A program made the position numbers and the translations under genes. A stretch of 11,532 bases of DNA from an uncultured Allomuricauda sp. GTDB taxonomy: Bacteria; Bacteroidota; Bacteroidia; Flavobacteriales; Flavobacteriaceae. The notes under the pieces are model-generated. The model saw only the letters and a program-made list of their open reading frames with translations. It had not been told where the DNA came from and ran no database searches. The DNA lies in contig CALDPL010000214.1 of assembly GCA_937911965.1 (NCBI GenBank), positions 1 through 11,532 on the forward strand, read 5' to 3'. Positions 1 through 6,816 of this stretch are shown here, piece by piece. Numbering within the stretch: position 1 is the first letter of the stretch; each line of letters begins with the position of its first letter.

Positions 1-1439
1 TGAAAATACGACTAAACTGTTGTTTTGGAGCCTTGATGCTGCTGTTGGGCAGTTGCAAGACCCTGGATACCAAACTGTCCATTGAGCGGAAGCCGATGCC
101 CGAGCACTTTATAAAGGATGTCCCGGCCGATACCCTTTCCCTGGCGGAGATGGACTGGAGAACCTATTTTGGGGACCACAAGCTGGTCCGCTTGATCGAT
201 TCGGCCCTTGCCGGCAATCCCGATCTTCACATGGCCCTCCAGCGCATTGAGATCGCACGTTCCTCCTACCGCCATTCAAGTGGAAAGCGCTTGCCCAAAG
301 TGGAGGGGAACCTTTCCGCGGGCCTGGATAGATTTGCCCGCTACACCCCGGATCATGCGGGGAATTCAACGACCGAGTACGAAGCGGGAAAAATAGTCCC
401 AAATCCCTTGGCCGACCTACAGCTCGGGCTGACCTCTTCCTGGGAGGTCGATCTTTGGGGCAGACTGAACAACGAAAAAAAGGCCGCCCTGTCCAGAATG
501 CTGGCCAGCGTTGAGGGAAAGAACCTGGTGATCTCCAATCTTGTGGCGGACCTGGCCCTTGCCTATTACGAACTGCTTTCCCTGGACCATGAATTGGAGA
601 TCATCGGGGAAACCCTGGAACGGCAACAGAGGTCCCTGGAGTTTGTCCGGGCACTGAAGGAAGTTGGACGGACCGACCAACTTGCCGTCCAACAGTTCGA
701 GGCCCGGTTGCTCGATTCCCGAGCCCTGGAGCAACAGACCGGCCAAAGCATTGCGGAAACCGAGAACAGAATAAACTTTTTATTGGGCCGTTTTCCCCAA
801 CCCATTGAGCGGGACAAGGAAAATCTGTTCCAGGGACTTCCCCGACAAATGGATCCGGGGATTCCCTCCCGGCTTCTTTCCAGACGGCCGGATATCCGTA
901 TGGCCGAATATGGGGTACTGGCGAGCAAATACGACCTGAAGGCCGCCAAGGCCGCCTTTTTTCCGAACTTCAATATCACGTCCGGGCTGGGGTTCCAGGC
1001 CTTTAAGCCGGAGTATCTCTTCCTGGGCACCGAATCAATTGGGTATTCGGCCTTGGGGGGTCTGGTGGCCCCTTTGATCAACCGAAGTGCCCTGAAGGCG
1101 GAATTCAACAGGGCCAAAGCAGACCAATTGGAAGCCATGTACCAATACGGGAAGACCCTGTTGAATGCCTATGTGGAAGTGGTCAATGAACTGGAGGGCA
1201 TCCGACGCCTTGAGCAGATCCACGACCTGAGAAATGAACAGACCGAAATCCTGGGGAAATCCGTGGATACCTCCCTGGAACTATATCGTTCGGCCAAGGT
1301 CGGATATCTGGATATTCTGATCGCGGAACAGAACCTATTGGATGCCCGATTGGACCGGGTGGCGGTCAATTATCAACGACAACGGGCCAGGGTCAATATA
1401 TATAAGGCCTTGGGAGGGGGTTGGCAAGAAAGCGATTAA
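1..1439 (+). CDS. RND efflux outer-membrane lipoprotein channel (NodT/OprM type), 5' end cut by one base
   Basis: Outer-membrane exit duct of a tripartite efflux pump (TolC/OprM fold), which would carry drugs or other small molecules from an inner-membrane RND pump through the periplasm. The frame is open from the left edge: the window begins with TG followed by AAA ATA CGA, so the true ATG very likely starts one base outside, giving about 479 residues, usual for the family. The N-terminus is a lipoprotein signal with lipobox L16-G-S-C19. Family hallmarks are visible: a 'WEVDLWGRL' segment in the first half, a 'RRPDIRMAE' segment at mid-protein, then 'FFPNFNIT'. Together these mark the two repeats of the outer membrane efflux protein domain. 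The channel gene is usually last in such operons, so adaptor (HlyD-like) and RND pump genes are expected just upstream; this is inference. Substrate cannot be told. Very sure of family; start inferred from the truncated codon. Confidence 0.93.
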   Translation, partial: KIRLNCCFGALMLLLGSCKTLDTKLSIERKPMPEHFIKDVPADTLSLAEMDWRTYFGDHKLVRLIDSALAGNPDLHMALQRIEIARSSYRHSSGKRLPKVEGNLSAGLDRFARYTPDHAGNSTTEYEAGKIVPNPLADLQLGLTSSWEVDLWGRLNNEKKAALSRMLASVEGKNLVISNLVADLALAYYELLSLDHELEIIGETLERQQRSLEFVRALKEVGRTDQLAVQQFEARLLDSRALEQQTGQSIAETENRINFLLGRFPQPIERDKENLFQGLPRQMDPGIPSRLLSRRPDIRMAEYGVLASKYDLKAAKAAFFPNFNITSGLGFQAFKPEYLFLGTESIGYSALGGLVAPLINRSALKAEFNRAKADQLEAMYQYGKTLLNAYVEVVNELEGIRRLEQIHDLRNEQTEILGKSVDTSLELYRSAKVGYLDILIAEQNLLDARLDRVAVNYQRQRARVNIYKALGGGWQESD

Positions 1440-1510
1440 GTATGCAGCTTGGAGATTTAGGGGTCCAAGCACAAATCATTTACTTATATTTAAGGTCCAA
1501 AAAGGAATGC

Positions 1511-2008
1511 ATGGAAAATACCCCCGGTTATACCATCCCGGCCCAAACCCGAATTGGACACGTCCACCTAAAAGTGGCCGATCTGGAGCGTGCCCTGGAT
1601 TTTTATTCCGGGCTCTTGGGCTTTGAGGTCACCACCCTATACGGAGACCAGGCCGCTTTCATATCGGCAGGGGGCTACCACCACCACATTGGCCTGAACA
1701 CCTGGCACAGCAAGGGGGCGCCCCCTGCCCCCCAAAGGGGCGTCGGTCTGTACCATACCGCCATTGTCTATCCGACCCGCAGAGATCTGGCCGAAGTACT
1801 GAAGCGCCTGTTGGAGGCGGAGTACCCCTTGACCGGTGCCTCCGATCACGGGGTGTCCGAGGCCCTTTATCTGGACGATCCCGACGGGAACGGGGTGGAA
1901 CTCTATTGGGACCGGCCCAAGGATCAATGGCCACAGAAAGAAGATGGATCCCTTTTGATGTACACCGAACGCCTGGATCTGAAAAATCTTTTGGGGGAGT
2001 TGGCCTAA
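1511..2008 (+). CDS. VOC (glyoxalase/extradiol dioxygenase fold) family protein
   Basis: A 165-residue protein of the vicinal oxygen chelate superfamily with two beta-alpha-beta-beta-beta modules (roughly residues 12-75 and 78-135). The opening 'IGHVHLKVADLERALDFY' segment is typical and resembles the first half of the CatE-type catechol 2,3-dioxygenases, but the protein is about half the length of CatE. Likely metal ligands are H17, one of H57-H59, H82 ('YHTA') and E130 ('GVELYW'). The divalent metal and substrate are unknown; glyoxalase, dioxygenase or fosfomycin-resistance-like roles cannot be separated by eye. I chose ATG 1511 because homology to the fold begins about 13 residues later. 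An in-frame ATG at 1442 would add 23 residues of unlikely sequence, and a TTG at 1421 lies inside the preceding gene. It lies 71 bases after the efflux gene and could be cotranscribed. Its stop overlaps the convergent gene by 4 bases. Confidence 0.88.
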   Translation: MENTPGYTIPAQTRIGHVHLKVADLERALDFYSGLLGFEVTTLYGDQAAFISAGGYHHHIGLNTWHSKGAPPAPQRGVGLYHTAIVYPTRRDLAEVLKRLLEAEYPLTGASDHGVSEALYLDDPDGNGVELYWDRPKDQWPQKEDGSLLMYTERLDLKNLLGELA

Positions 2009-3978
2009 AACCTTTTTCGAAATATTTGTTTTCCCTCCGGATCAAAGTACCTCCAAACCCCTACCTGTCGATCCTCCCGGAACCGGCCGCTGATTTTTCG
2101 TTGCCCATTGGGGTGGTATTCGATATAGGATCCGTGTTTGAGCCCGTCCTTGAGGCCCAGCTCGAATCGGAGGCTTCCATTGGGATAATTTTTTCGAAAG
2201 CTCTTGGCATTGAGGTCGCTGGGATATATTGGGCCCAAATCGAAAACGGCCTCGGGATCTGCCTTGGGTTCCCCAGGGGTGGGGCCTTGGCTTGGCATGG
2301 GTTTGCGGGGCCCAATTCCCTGAAGTTGTTCCGGGGCCCTATAGTTGATCGCCAAGCGGCTTTCAAAAAGCGCCTCCCTGGGATTCAACTGGAACCCAAA
2401 TTGGGGGAAACAGACAATATAGTCCTTGTTGCTGTCCATTTCTACTTGGGTCATCGGGTCCGCCATGGCGTATAAATTGTCGTAGAAGAGGGGAACGTTT
2501 CCGTAGACGAAGATCGTGGATTCGTCATCGAACTTTTGCTCAAAGTCCCTGAACTCCCCGGAAGTGGACAGGGTTTGCCCCGCGTCCACATCATCGATCA
2601 TGCTTTTCAGGGCGTTGGGGTCGTCACTGAAGACGACATAGTCCCCCAAACGTGTAAAATAGGGTTTGTCCAATTCATCGAATCGGCCCCCAAAGAGGAT
2701 TTTGAAAAAGCCCTTGATGGAAAGATAATTGATCTGCCGTCCCTTATAGTCCACGGCCTTGAACTTAACCGGGGTCTTTCTGCGGACCTGATCCACCACA
2801 AAGTCAAGTTCCATTTGGGCCCGCTTCGGATCGTTGGCCTTGATCACCAGGGCCAGTTCGTTTTTTCCCTTGCTGATTCGGCTTTGGATCTGCAAAAGGG
2901 CGATTTCATCCCCGATCCAACTGACAAAGTTTTCCCGGATATCGATTTTCAGCAAGTTTTCGATCTGTTCCTTTCCCTTAGAGTAAGAGGCGAAGCGGTT
3001 GGGGTCCCTTTGTTGGATTTTTTCAAAGTTCCGGTGGAACTCACCGAAACTGTCAAAGCCATAACTGATGTACAGGGCCGTCCGCTGTGGGGCGATCTGT
3101 GGGATGCTCCTCCCCGCCCTGCCGGACCTTTGCAGGGCCTCGAGATAAAATTCCTTGTCGGCATCGATATTGGTGTACCCTTGGGCAATAAGGGTACTGC
3201 TGGGATCTAGGTCAAAATGGAAGCCCGAGAACATGAAGCTCCCGCTGGCCCGGGAGATCCAAGGGGCGGGTTTGTCGGTGAACCGCTTCGCATAATCATC
3301 CAGATATCCGTGCTGCACGTACAGGCGGAACAGATTTTTGAAGCCCACCTTCCTGTTGATTTCCAAAAACTGCAGCTCCCTTCCCAAAACCGGTTCCCCG
3401 TATTGGTCTATGGAGGCCTCCACCAGGCTGTGGGTATGGGAGGCCACCAACTGGTTCTTGATAAAGGCCAGATAAATGGTCTCCCGGTCGATACGATCAT
3501 AGAGTTCCAAGATCTCATGGCCGTGATACTGCCGCTTGCTCATGGTGTAGTCCTCGTTGAGCAGGGTACTGAGATAGGTCTTGAGCAATTGCAGTTTGGC
3601 GATGCGCTTGAGGTCCAGCACATAGAATATCCCGTAGTCCTTGGGGCTGACCATATGGACCGAGATAAAAAGGGAACGTCCGTCAAAAAACTCGAAGAGT
3701 CTGTTGTGGTTGTTGAAGACGGTATCCACTTTTTGGATGCTACGGGTAAGGGCCGCAAAAGTTTCATTGTTCCCCAGGTGGCGCCATGCATCGCTTTGGG
3801 TCACCTTTTTCCAGCTTTCCACCGGTTGCTGGGATTCAAGGATAAAAACGGCATCCTTGGGAATCAGGTATATGGACTGCAGATTGGTCTTTGGGGAAAG
3901 CACAAAAATATAGGCCAGATAGCACAGATATAATGCAAAGAGGCCCAATATCCCGTAAAGTATCCTTTTTTTGGTCAT
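2005..3978 (-). CDS. Membrane-anchored DUF3352 protein with C-terminal YwqK/MORN-like repeats
   Basis: A 657-residue protein of unknown biochemical function. Residues about 6-27 form a single hydrophobic segment after a short basic head (MTKKR), suggesting an inner-membrane anchor with the rest in the periplasm. The long middle (about 35-545) looks like the DUF3352 family known in Bacteroidota and cyanobacteria; I recognise the general pattern but see no catalytic motif. A proline-rich linker (about 545-589) leads to a tail with the periodic motif Y/H-P-N-G...: YPNG at 598, HPNG at 622 and a degenerate DPEG at 646. These are 24 residues apart, matching MORN-variant repeats of the YwqK type. 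Such repeats are sometimes labelled 'YwqK family antitoxin', but no toxin gene is present here. It is the second gene of a leftward pair, 71 bases after the ACT-domain gene. Its stop overlaps the VOC gene stop tail-to-tail. Confidence 0.82.
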   Translation of the reverse strand: MTKKRILYGILGLFALYLCYLAYIFVLSPKTNLQSIYLIPKDAVFILESQQPVESWKKVTQSDAWRHLGNNETFAALTRSIQKVDTVFNNHNRLFEFFDGRSLFISVHMVSPKDYGIFYVLDLKRIAKLQLLKTYLSTLLNEDYTMSKRQYHGHEILELYDRIDRETIYLAFIKNQLVASHTHSLVEASIDQYGEPVLGRELQFLEINRKVGFKNLFRLYVQHGYLDDYAKRFTDKPAPWISRASGSFMFSGFHFDLDPSSTLIAQGYTNIDADKEFYLEALQRSGRAGRSIPQIAPQRTALYISYGFDSFGEFHRNFEKIQQRDPNRFASYSKGKEQIENLLKIDIRENFVSWIGDEIALLQIQSRISKGKNELALVIKANDPKRAQMELDFVVDQVRRKTPVKFKAVDYKGRQINYLSIKGFFKILFGGRFDELDKPYFTRLGDYVVFSDDPNALKSMIDDVDAGQTLSTSGEFRDFEQKFDDESTIFVYGNVPLFYDNLYAMADPMTQVEMDSNKDYIVCFPQFGFQLNPREALFESRLAINYRAPEQLQGIGPRKPMPSQGPTPGEPKADPEAVFDLGPIYPSDLNAKSFRKNYPNGSLRFELGLKDGLKHGSYIEYHPNGQRKISGRFREDRQVGVWRYFDPEGKQIFRKRF

Positions 3979-4032
3979 CCTTCCAGGCTGTATCCTAAAA
4001 ACGAAAGAGTTTCAGATTTAGTTTGCCAAGGG

Positions 4033-4051
4033 AAAAAAGGGGCGGTCCCCT
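4033..4051 (-). terminator. Possible weak intrinsic terminator between the two minus-strand genes
   Basis: Read on the minus strand, AGGGG-ACCG-CCCCT is followed directly by a run of T, giving a 5-bp stem mostly of G-C pairs with a 4-base loop and a six-T tract. It starts within the stop codon of the ACT-domain gene. It may attenuate rather than block transcription into the DUF3352 gene. The stem is short, so confidence is low. Confidence 0.35.
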
Positions 4052-4709
4052 AGAGCAATTTCAGGTCCTTGATGGTCTTGAAGGCCACATCCACCTGTTC
4101 GTCGTTCACCAAAATGGTAAATTCATTGGTGGTGGAAATCACTTCATACAGTACGATGCCCTCCCAGGCCAAGCGCTGGAAGATAAAATAATAGATTCCG
4201 GGTACCGAGACGTTTTCGGCGGGGAGCTTGACCGTTATGGAGGAAAGACTCTCCGCCTTTTGGGTACAGCGCTCGTGTTTGAAATACTTCTCCACTATGG
4301 GGTCCATGGTATTGCTGATCACGATGTTGATCTCGTTCACCCCTCGGGAGGAAGTATAGAACACATCCTGGTTGACATTGATTTCCTCCAACAACTTTGC
4401 CTGTTGGTGCAAAATGGCATCCGAAGCCAAAAAGGTATAGTCGGAGAGGTTGGAACGCACCGTGATCTCCCCGATGTTCTTGAGCACCTTTACGATTTTA
4501 TGGGTGGCCCGGAATTCCAAATCGTCCGAGAGGCGCTTGAGCGCCATCACGATGGCCCCGTCCTTGACGTCCTTGCCCAGTTCCTCGGCGACCTCGGGCT
4601 TGATCTGTCGGGAAAGGGAGGTCAGATTGATGATGCCCTGTGCCAGGGCCGTTTGCAAAAAGGGTTTCTTCTTGATGTAATGTTCGACTACTGCTGAAAT
4701 GGTTTTCAT
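4050..4709 (-). CDS. ACT-domain protein resembling an aspartokinase regulatory region without the kinase domain
   Basis: A 219-residue, probably cytoplasmic protein with no signal peptide. Residues 156-219 match the C-terminal ACT domain of aspartokinases: a beta strand 'SSITVKLP', then 'VPGIYYFIFQRLAWEGI', then 'EVISTTNEFTILV'. Residues about 75-150 look like a second, more diverged ACT-like unit ('IGEITVRSNL', 'VNEINIVIS'). Residues 1-70 are helical and rich in short helices, possibly a winged-helix-like module. The whole amino acid kinase domain of aspartokinase (about 250-300 residues) is absent, so it cannot phosphorylate aspartate by itself. Proteins of this form in flavobacteria are, as I recall, often labelled 'aspartate kinase', which I think is misleading. 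A role as an amino-acid-sensing regulator is inference. ATG 4709 is supported by a good promoter 24 bases upstream. The DUF3352 gene follows in the same direction. Confidence 0.85.
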   Translation of the reverse strand: MKTISAVVEHYIKKKPFLQTALAQGIINLTSLSRQIKPEVAEELGKDVKDGAIVMALKRLSDDLEFRATHKIVKVLKNIGEITVRSNLSDYTFLASDAILHQQAKLLEEINVNQDVFYTSSRGVNEINIVISNTMDPIVEKYFKHERCTQKAESLSSITVKLPAENVSVPGIYYFIFQRLAWEGIVLYEVISTTNEFTILVNDEQVDVAFKTIKDLKLL

Positions 4710-4732
4710 GACATTTATTCGGTTAGCTAATA

Positions 4733-4764
4733 CAAAAATAACAGATTGTTACAAAACAAACAAA
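4733..4764 (-). promoter_or_regulatory. Bacteroidota-type promoter for the ACT-domain gene
   Basis: On the minus strand, TTTG (4764-4761), a 20-base spacer and TATTTTTG (4740-4733) match the Bacteroidota vegetative consensus TTTG-N19-21-TAnnTTTG exactly. The start codon at 4709 lies 23 bases past the -7 element, which leaves a short leader of roughly 15-20 bases. No obvious ribosome binding site lies in that leader, as is common in this phylum. Confidence 0.7.
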
Positions 4765-5147
4765 TGGTTACAAAGCATTGGACGCCTCCCGAATAAACTG
4801 TTGCTCGGCCCCTTAGCTTCCTCAATGGGAATTCCAACAGCTTCCTTTGGGAAGGGAACAGGAAAGAATTCCAAGGGCAAATCGAGTGCAAAATCCATGA
4901 AATCCATTGGGCCGACCAAACACGCTATATTTAAATCATTATTTGTAAACAGCTGTATATCCATAACTTGGGCCTTTTGTGTCCGCTTTGGCGCCCATAA
5001 TTACTTGGGGTTCCGGGACCTTGGAAATCCTCGGGTCAAAAAGGTGGTTTTCAAGGAAATCCATCCTTCCTCCCCTGTGGGCCCCGAGGGCGCCCCAAGC
5101 AAAAAAGGCCGCTTTATTTCCAAGAAAAAAAGATCGACTTTAACAAA

Positions 5148-5246
5148 ATGCGTGTAGTTCGTCGAAAAAATTGGCTCTTTATGGACTTACTGACGTTATC
5201 ATTGTACTTTGTTGGGCCAATTGAACCACACCCGACAATAGCATAA
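5148..5246 (+). CDS. Doubtful small ORF, 32 codons
   Basis: ATG at 5148 opens a 32-residue frame with a basic head (MRVVRRKNW) followed by a moderately hydrophobic stretch (LFMDLLTLSLYFVG). It ends 49 bases before the DUF1800 gene. The A-rich sequence AACAAA before the ATG is compatible with Bacteroidota initiation. Codon endings are not G/C-biased as in the neighbours, and I recognise no relative. It could be a leader peptide or chance. Confidence 0.15.
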   Translation: MRVVRRKNWLFMDLLTLSLYFVGPIEPHPTIA

Positions 5247-5295
5247 ACATAAGGTTGACCCCAAATTATGTATCTATTTAACCACAGACCTTGCT

Positions 5296-6807
5296 ATGGA
5301 GTACTTCGTCAATTGCAATACCTCGACTTTGGCGCCCTATACCCAGCCCCTGGACAAAATGCGTGCGGCCCATCTGTATCGAAGGTTGGGCTTCAGTGCC
5401 TCGGTGGGTACCATTAATGCCGCTATTGGACGTTCGGCCTCAGACCTTGTGGACGAATTGGTGGACCAGGCCCTGGGGATCGCCCCCATTGCCCCGCCCG
5501 AATGGGCGGATTGGACCGATGCCAATTATCCCGAGGACGACGACCTTGCCGGTGCCATGCGAAGGGCACAGGGAGAGGAATTTGCCACCACTTATGGAAA
5601 TGCCCTATTGGACAACGTGCTCTTGGACCGGATGAGTTTCTTTTGGAGCAACCACTTTGTGACCCAGACCGAAATATACAACTGCAACCAATACCTATAT
5701 TATTATATCAATTGCCTCCAGCGCAATGCCCTGGGGAACTTCAGGACCCTGACCTCCGAGGTAGGCCTGACCTCGGCCATGTTGGATTATTTGGACGGGG
5801 CCCGCAACCGAGGGAACAATCCCAATGAGAATTATGCACGGGAGCTGTATGAACTCTTTACCCTGGGCGAGGGGAACAGCTATTCCGAAGAGGACATCAT
5901 AGAAACGGCCAAGGCCATCTCCGGTTATACCGAGCGGGGGGAGGAAGGCTGTACCCAGATCACCTTCAACCCCGAGCACTTCAATACCGAGGAAAAGACC
6001 ATTTTTGGACAGACCGGCAATTGGGGCTACGAGGACGTCATGGACATCCTCTTTACCCAAAGGGCCAATGAATGTGCCTGGTTCATCTGCAGGAAACTCT
6101 ATATGTTCCTGGTACATCCCGATCCCACGGACGAGGAGGGCGGGATCGCCCCCCAGATTATTGACGGTATGGCCCAGACCTTTGTTTCCAATGGCTGGGA
6201 GATTGCACCCGTGATCCGGCAGATCCTCAAAAGCCAGCACTTTTTTGACGAGACCGCCATCGGGGTGATCATCAAGAGCCCGGCGGACCTCTACTTCAAT
6301 TTGGTCAAGGAAACCGGCTTCACCTATGACGATACCCTGGTCTACAACATGATGGATTCCTCGGCCCTGATAGGACAGGAGTTCTTCAACCCCCCGGAAG
6401 TGGAGGGTTGGCAAAGGGACCGGCAGTGGATCAACACGAACTTCATCATTGGGAGGTGGTTGACCGTAGAGGTGTATCTGCACCGGTTTTTCGAAAATGA
6501 CCCCGAACAGTTCAGGCAATTGGCCATGGATGCCGTGGGACCCGGCAATGAAAACACGAGTAACCCTGAAATCGTGGTCCGCGCCCTGGTGGAGAAGTTC
6601 ACCCCGAAGGGATTGTTGACGGAGGCGGATTTTGAGAAGGCCATGGATGCCTTCAAGATTGCCGAAGTGCCCGAGGAATATTACTCGGATGACTATTACC
6701 CGGGCGGTACGGGACAATGGATGCTCCAGCTAAGCCAAGAACCTCCCACCCAGGTCTTGGTGCTGTTGCTTCACCTTTCCAGGGAACCCGAATTTCAACT
6801 TAAATAA
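5296..6807 (+). CDS. DUF1800 family protein
   Basis: A 503-residue protein of the DUF1800 family, whose biochemical role is unknown; the family is commonly encoded next to DUF1501 genes. Conserved family segments are visible: 'HLYRRLGFSAS' near the N-terminus, 'RMSFFWSNHFVTQ' (W117, H120), 'NENYARELYELFTLG' (177-191), 'IKSPADLYF', and 'FNPPEVEGW' (364-372). There is no signal peptide or membrane segment: the N-terminus starts MEYFVNCNTSTLAPY, and the frame upstream is closed by a TAG at 5239-5241 with no other ATG between. The protein therefore looks cytoplasmic, unlike its exported partner. The stop is only 9 bases before the DUF1501 start, so the two are almost certainly cotranscribed. By analogy with paired exported-enzyme and cytoplasmic-helper genes it may assist maturation of the DUF1501 protein; that is inference only. 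Confidence 0.92.
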   Translation: MEYFVNCNTSTLAPYTQPLDKMRAAHLYRRLGFSASVGTINAAIGRSASDLVDELVDQALGIAPIAPPEWADWTDANYPEDDDLAGAMRRAQGEEFATTYGNALLDNVLLDRMSFFWSNHFVTQTEIYNCNQYLYYYINCLQRNALGNFRTLTSEVGLTSAMLDYLDGARNRGNNPNENYARELYELFTLGEGNSYSEEDIIETAKAISGYTERGEEGCTQITFNPEHFNTEEKTIFGQTGNWGYEDVMDILFTQRANECAWFICRKLYMFLVHPDPTDEEGGIAPQIIDGMAQTFVSNGWEIAPVIRQILKSQHFFDETAIGVIIKSPADLYFNLVKETGFTYDDTLVYNMMDSSALIGQEFFNPPEVEGWQRDRQWINTNFIIGRWLTVEVYLHRFFENDPEQFRQLAMDAVGPGNENTSNPEIVVRALVEKFTPKGLLTEADFEKAMDAFKIAEVPEEYYSDDYYPGGTGQWMLQLSQEPPTQVLVLLLHLSREPEFQLK

Positions 6808-6816
6808 CCCGACCCC

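Larger units (their letters stand above)
4710..5295. other. Divergent intergenic region of 586 bases without a convincing gene
   Basis: This region separates the leftward ACT/DUF3352 unit from the rightward DUF1800/DUF1501 unit. Open frames exist: 71 codons at 4964-4749 minus, 32 codons at 5148-5246 plus, and an overlapping longer plus frame up to 5157. None resembles a family I know, and their third codon positions are mixed or A/T-rich, unlike the G/C-ending codons of every real gene here. The left end holds the promoter at 4733-4764. A weak promoter candidate for the DUF1800 gene is TTG 5171-5173 with TATCATTG 5197-5204, one mismatch to TAnnTTTG but with a long 23-base spacer. I see no tRNA, repeat array or clear terminator. 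It may hold a small RNA, regulatory leader or decayed gene; none can be shown by eye. Confidence 0.6.

Noticed and set aside
1421..1510. N-terminal extension of the VOC gene from TTG 1421 or ATG 1442
   Set aside because: The extra residues show no VOC homology, and the TTG lies inside the efflux gene; ATG 1511 fits the fold better.
2005..2220. Toxin-antitoxin system suggested by the YwqK 'antitoxin' label
   Set aside because: The repeats are the tail of a large membrane-anchored protein and no toxin-like gene is adjacent.
2536..3933. Two plus-strand open frames (2536-3210 and 3217-3933)
   Set aside because: Both lie antisense to the DUF3352 gene; the minus strand has the membrane anchor, the repeats and unbroken coding, the plus frames do not.
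4023..4697. Plus-strand open frame of 224 codons
   Set aside because: Antisense to the ACT-domain gene, which has recognisable domain structure and a matching promoter.
4890..4915. Short direct repeat of the form AAATCCAT / AAATCCATT
   Set aside because: Only two short copies side by side, with no spacer structure; likely chance, not a CRISPR or binding-site array.
4749..4964. Minus-strand open frame of 71 codons upstream of the ACT-domain gene
   Set aside because: Codon endings are not G/C-biased as in all neighbours, no family is recognised, no promoter precedes it, and its end runs into the promoter of the next gene.
5075..5100. G/C-rich inverted sequence (GGGCCCC...GGGCGCCCC)
   Set aside because: The possible stems are short and mutually exclusive, and there is no T-run directly after; not convincing as a terminator.
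5695..6717. Minus-strand open frame of 340 codons
   Set aside because: Shadow of the DUF1800 gene with no recognisable motif.
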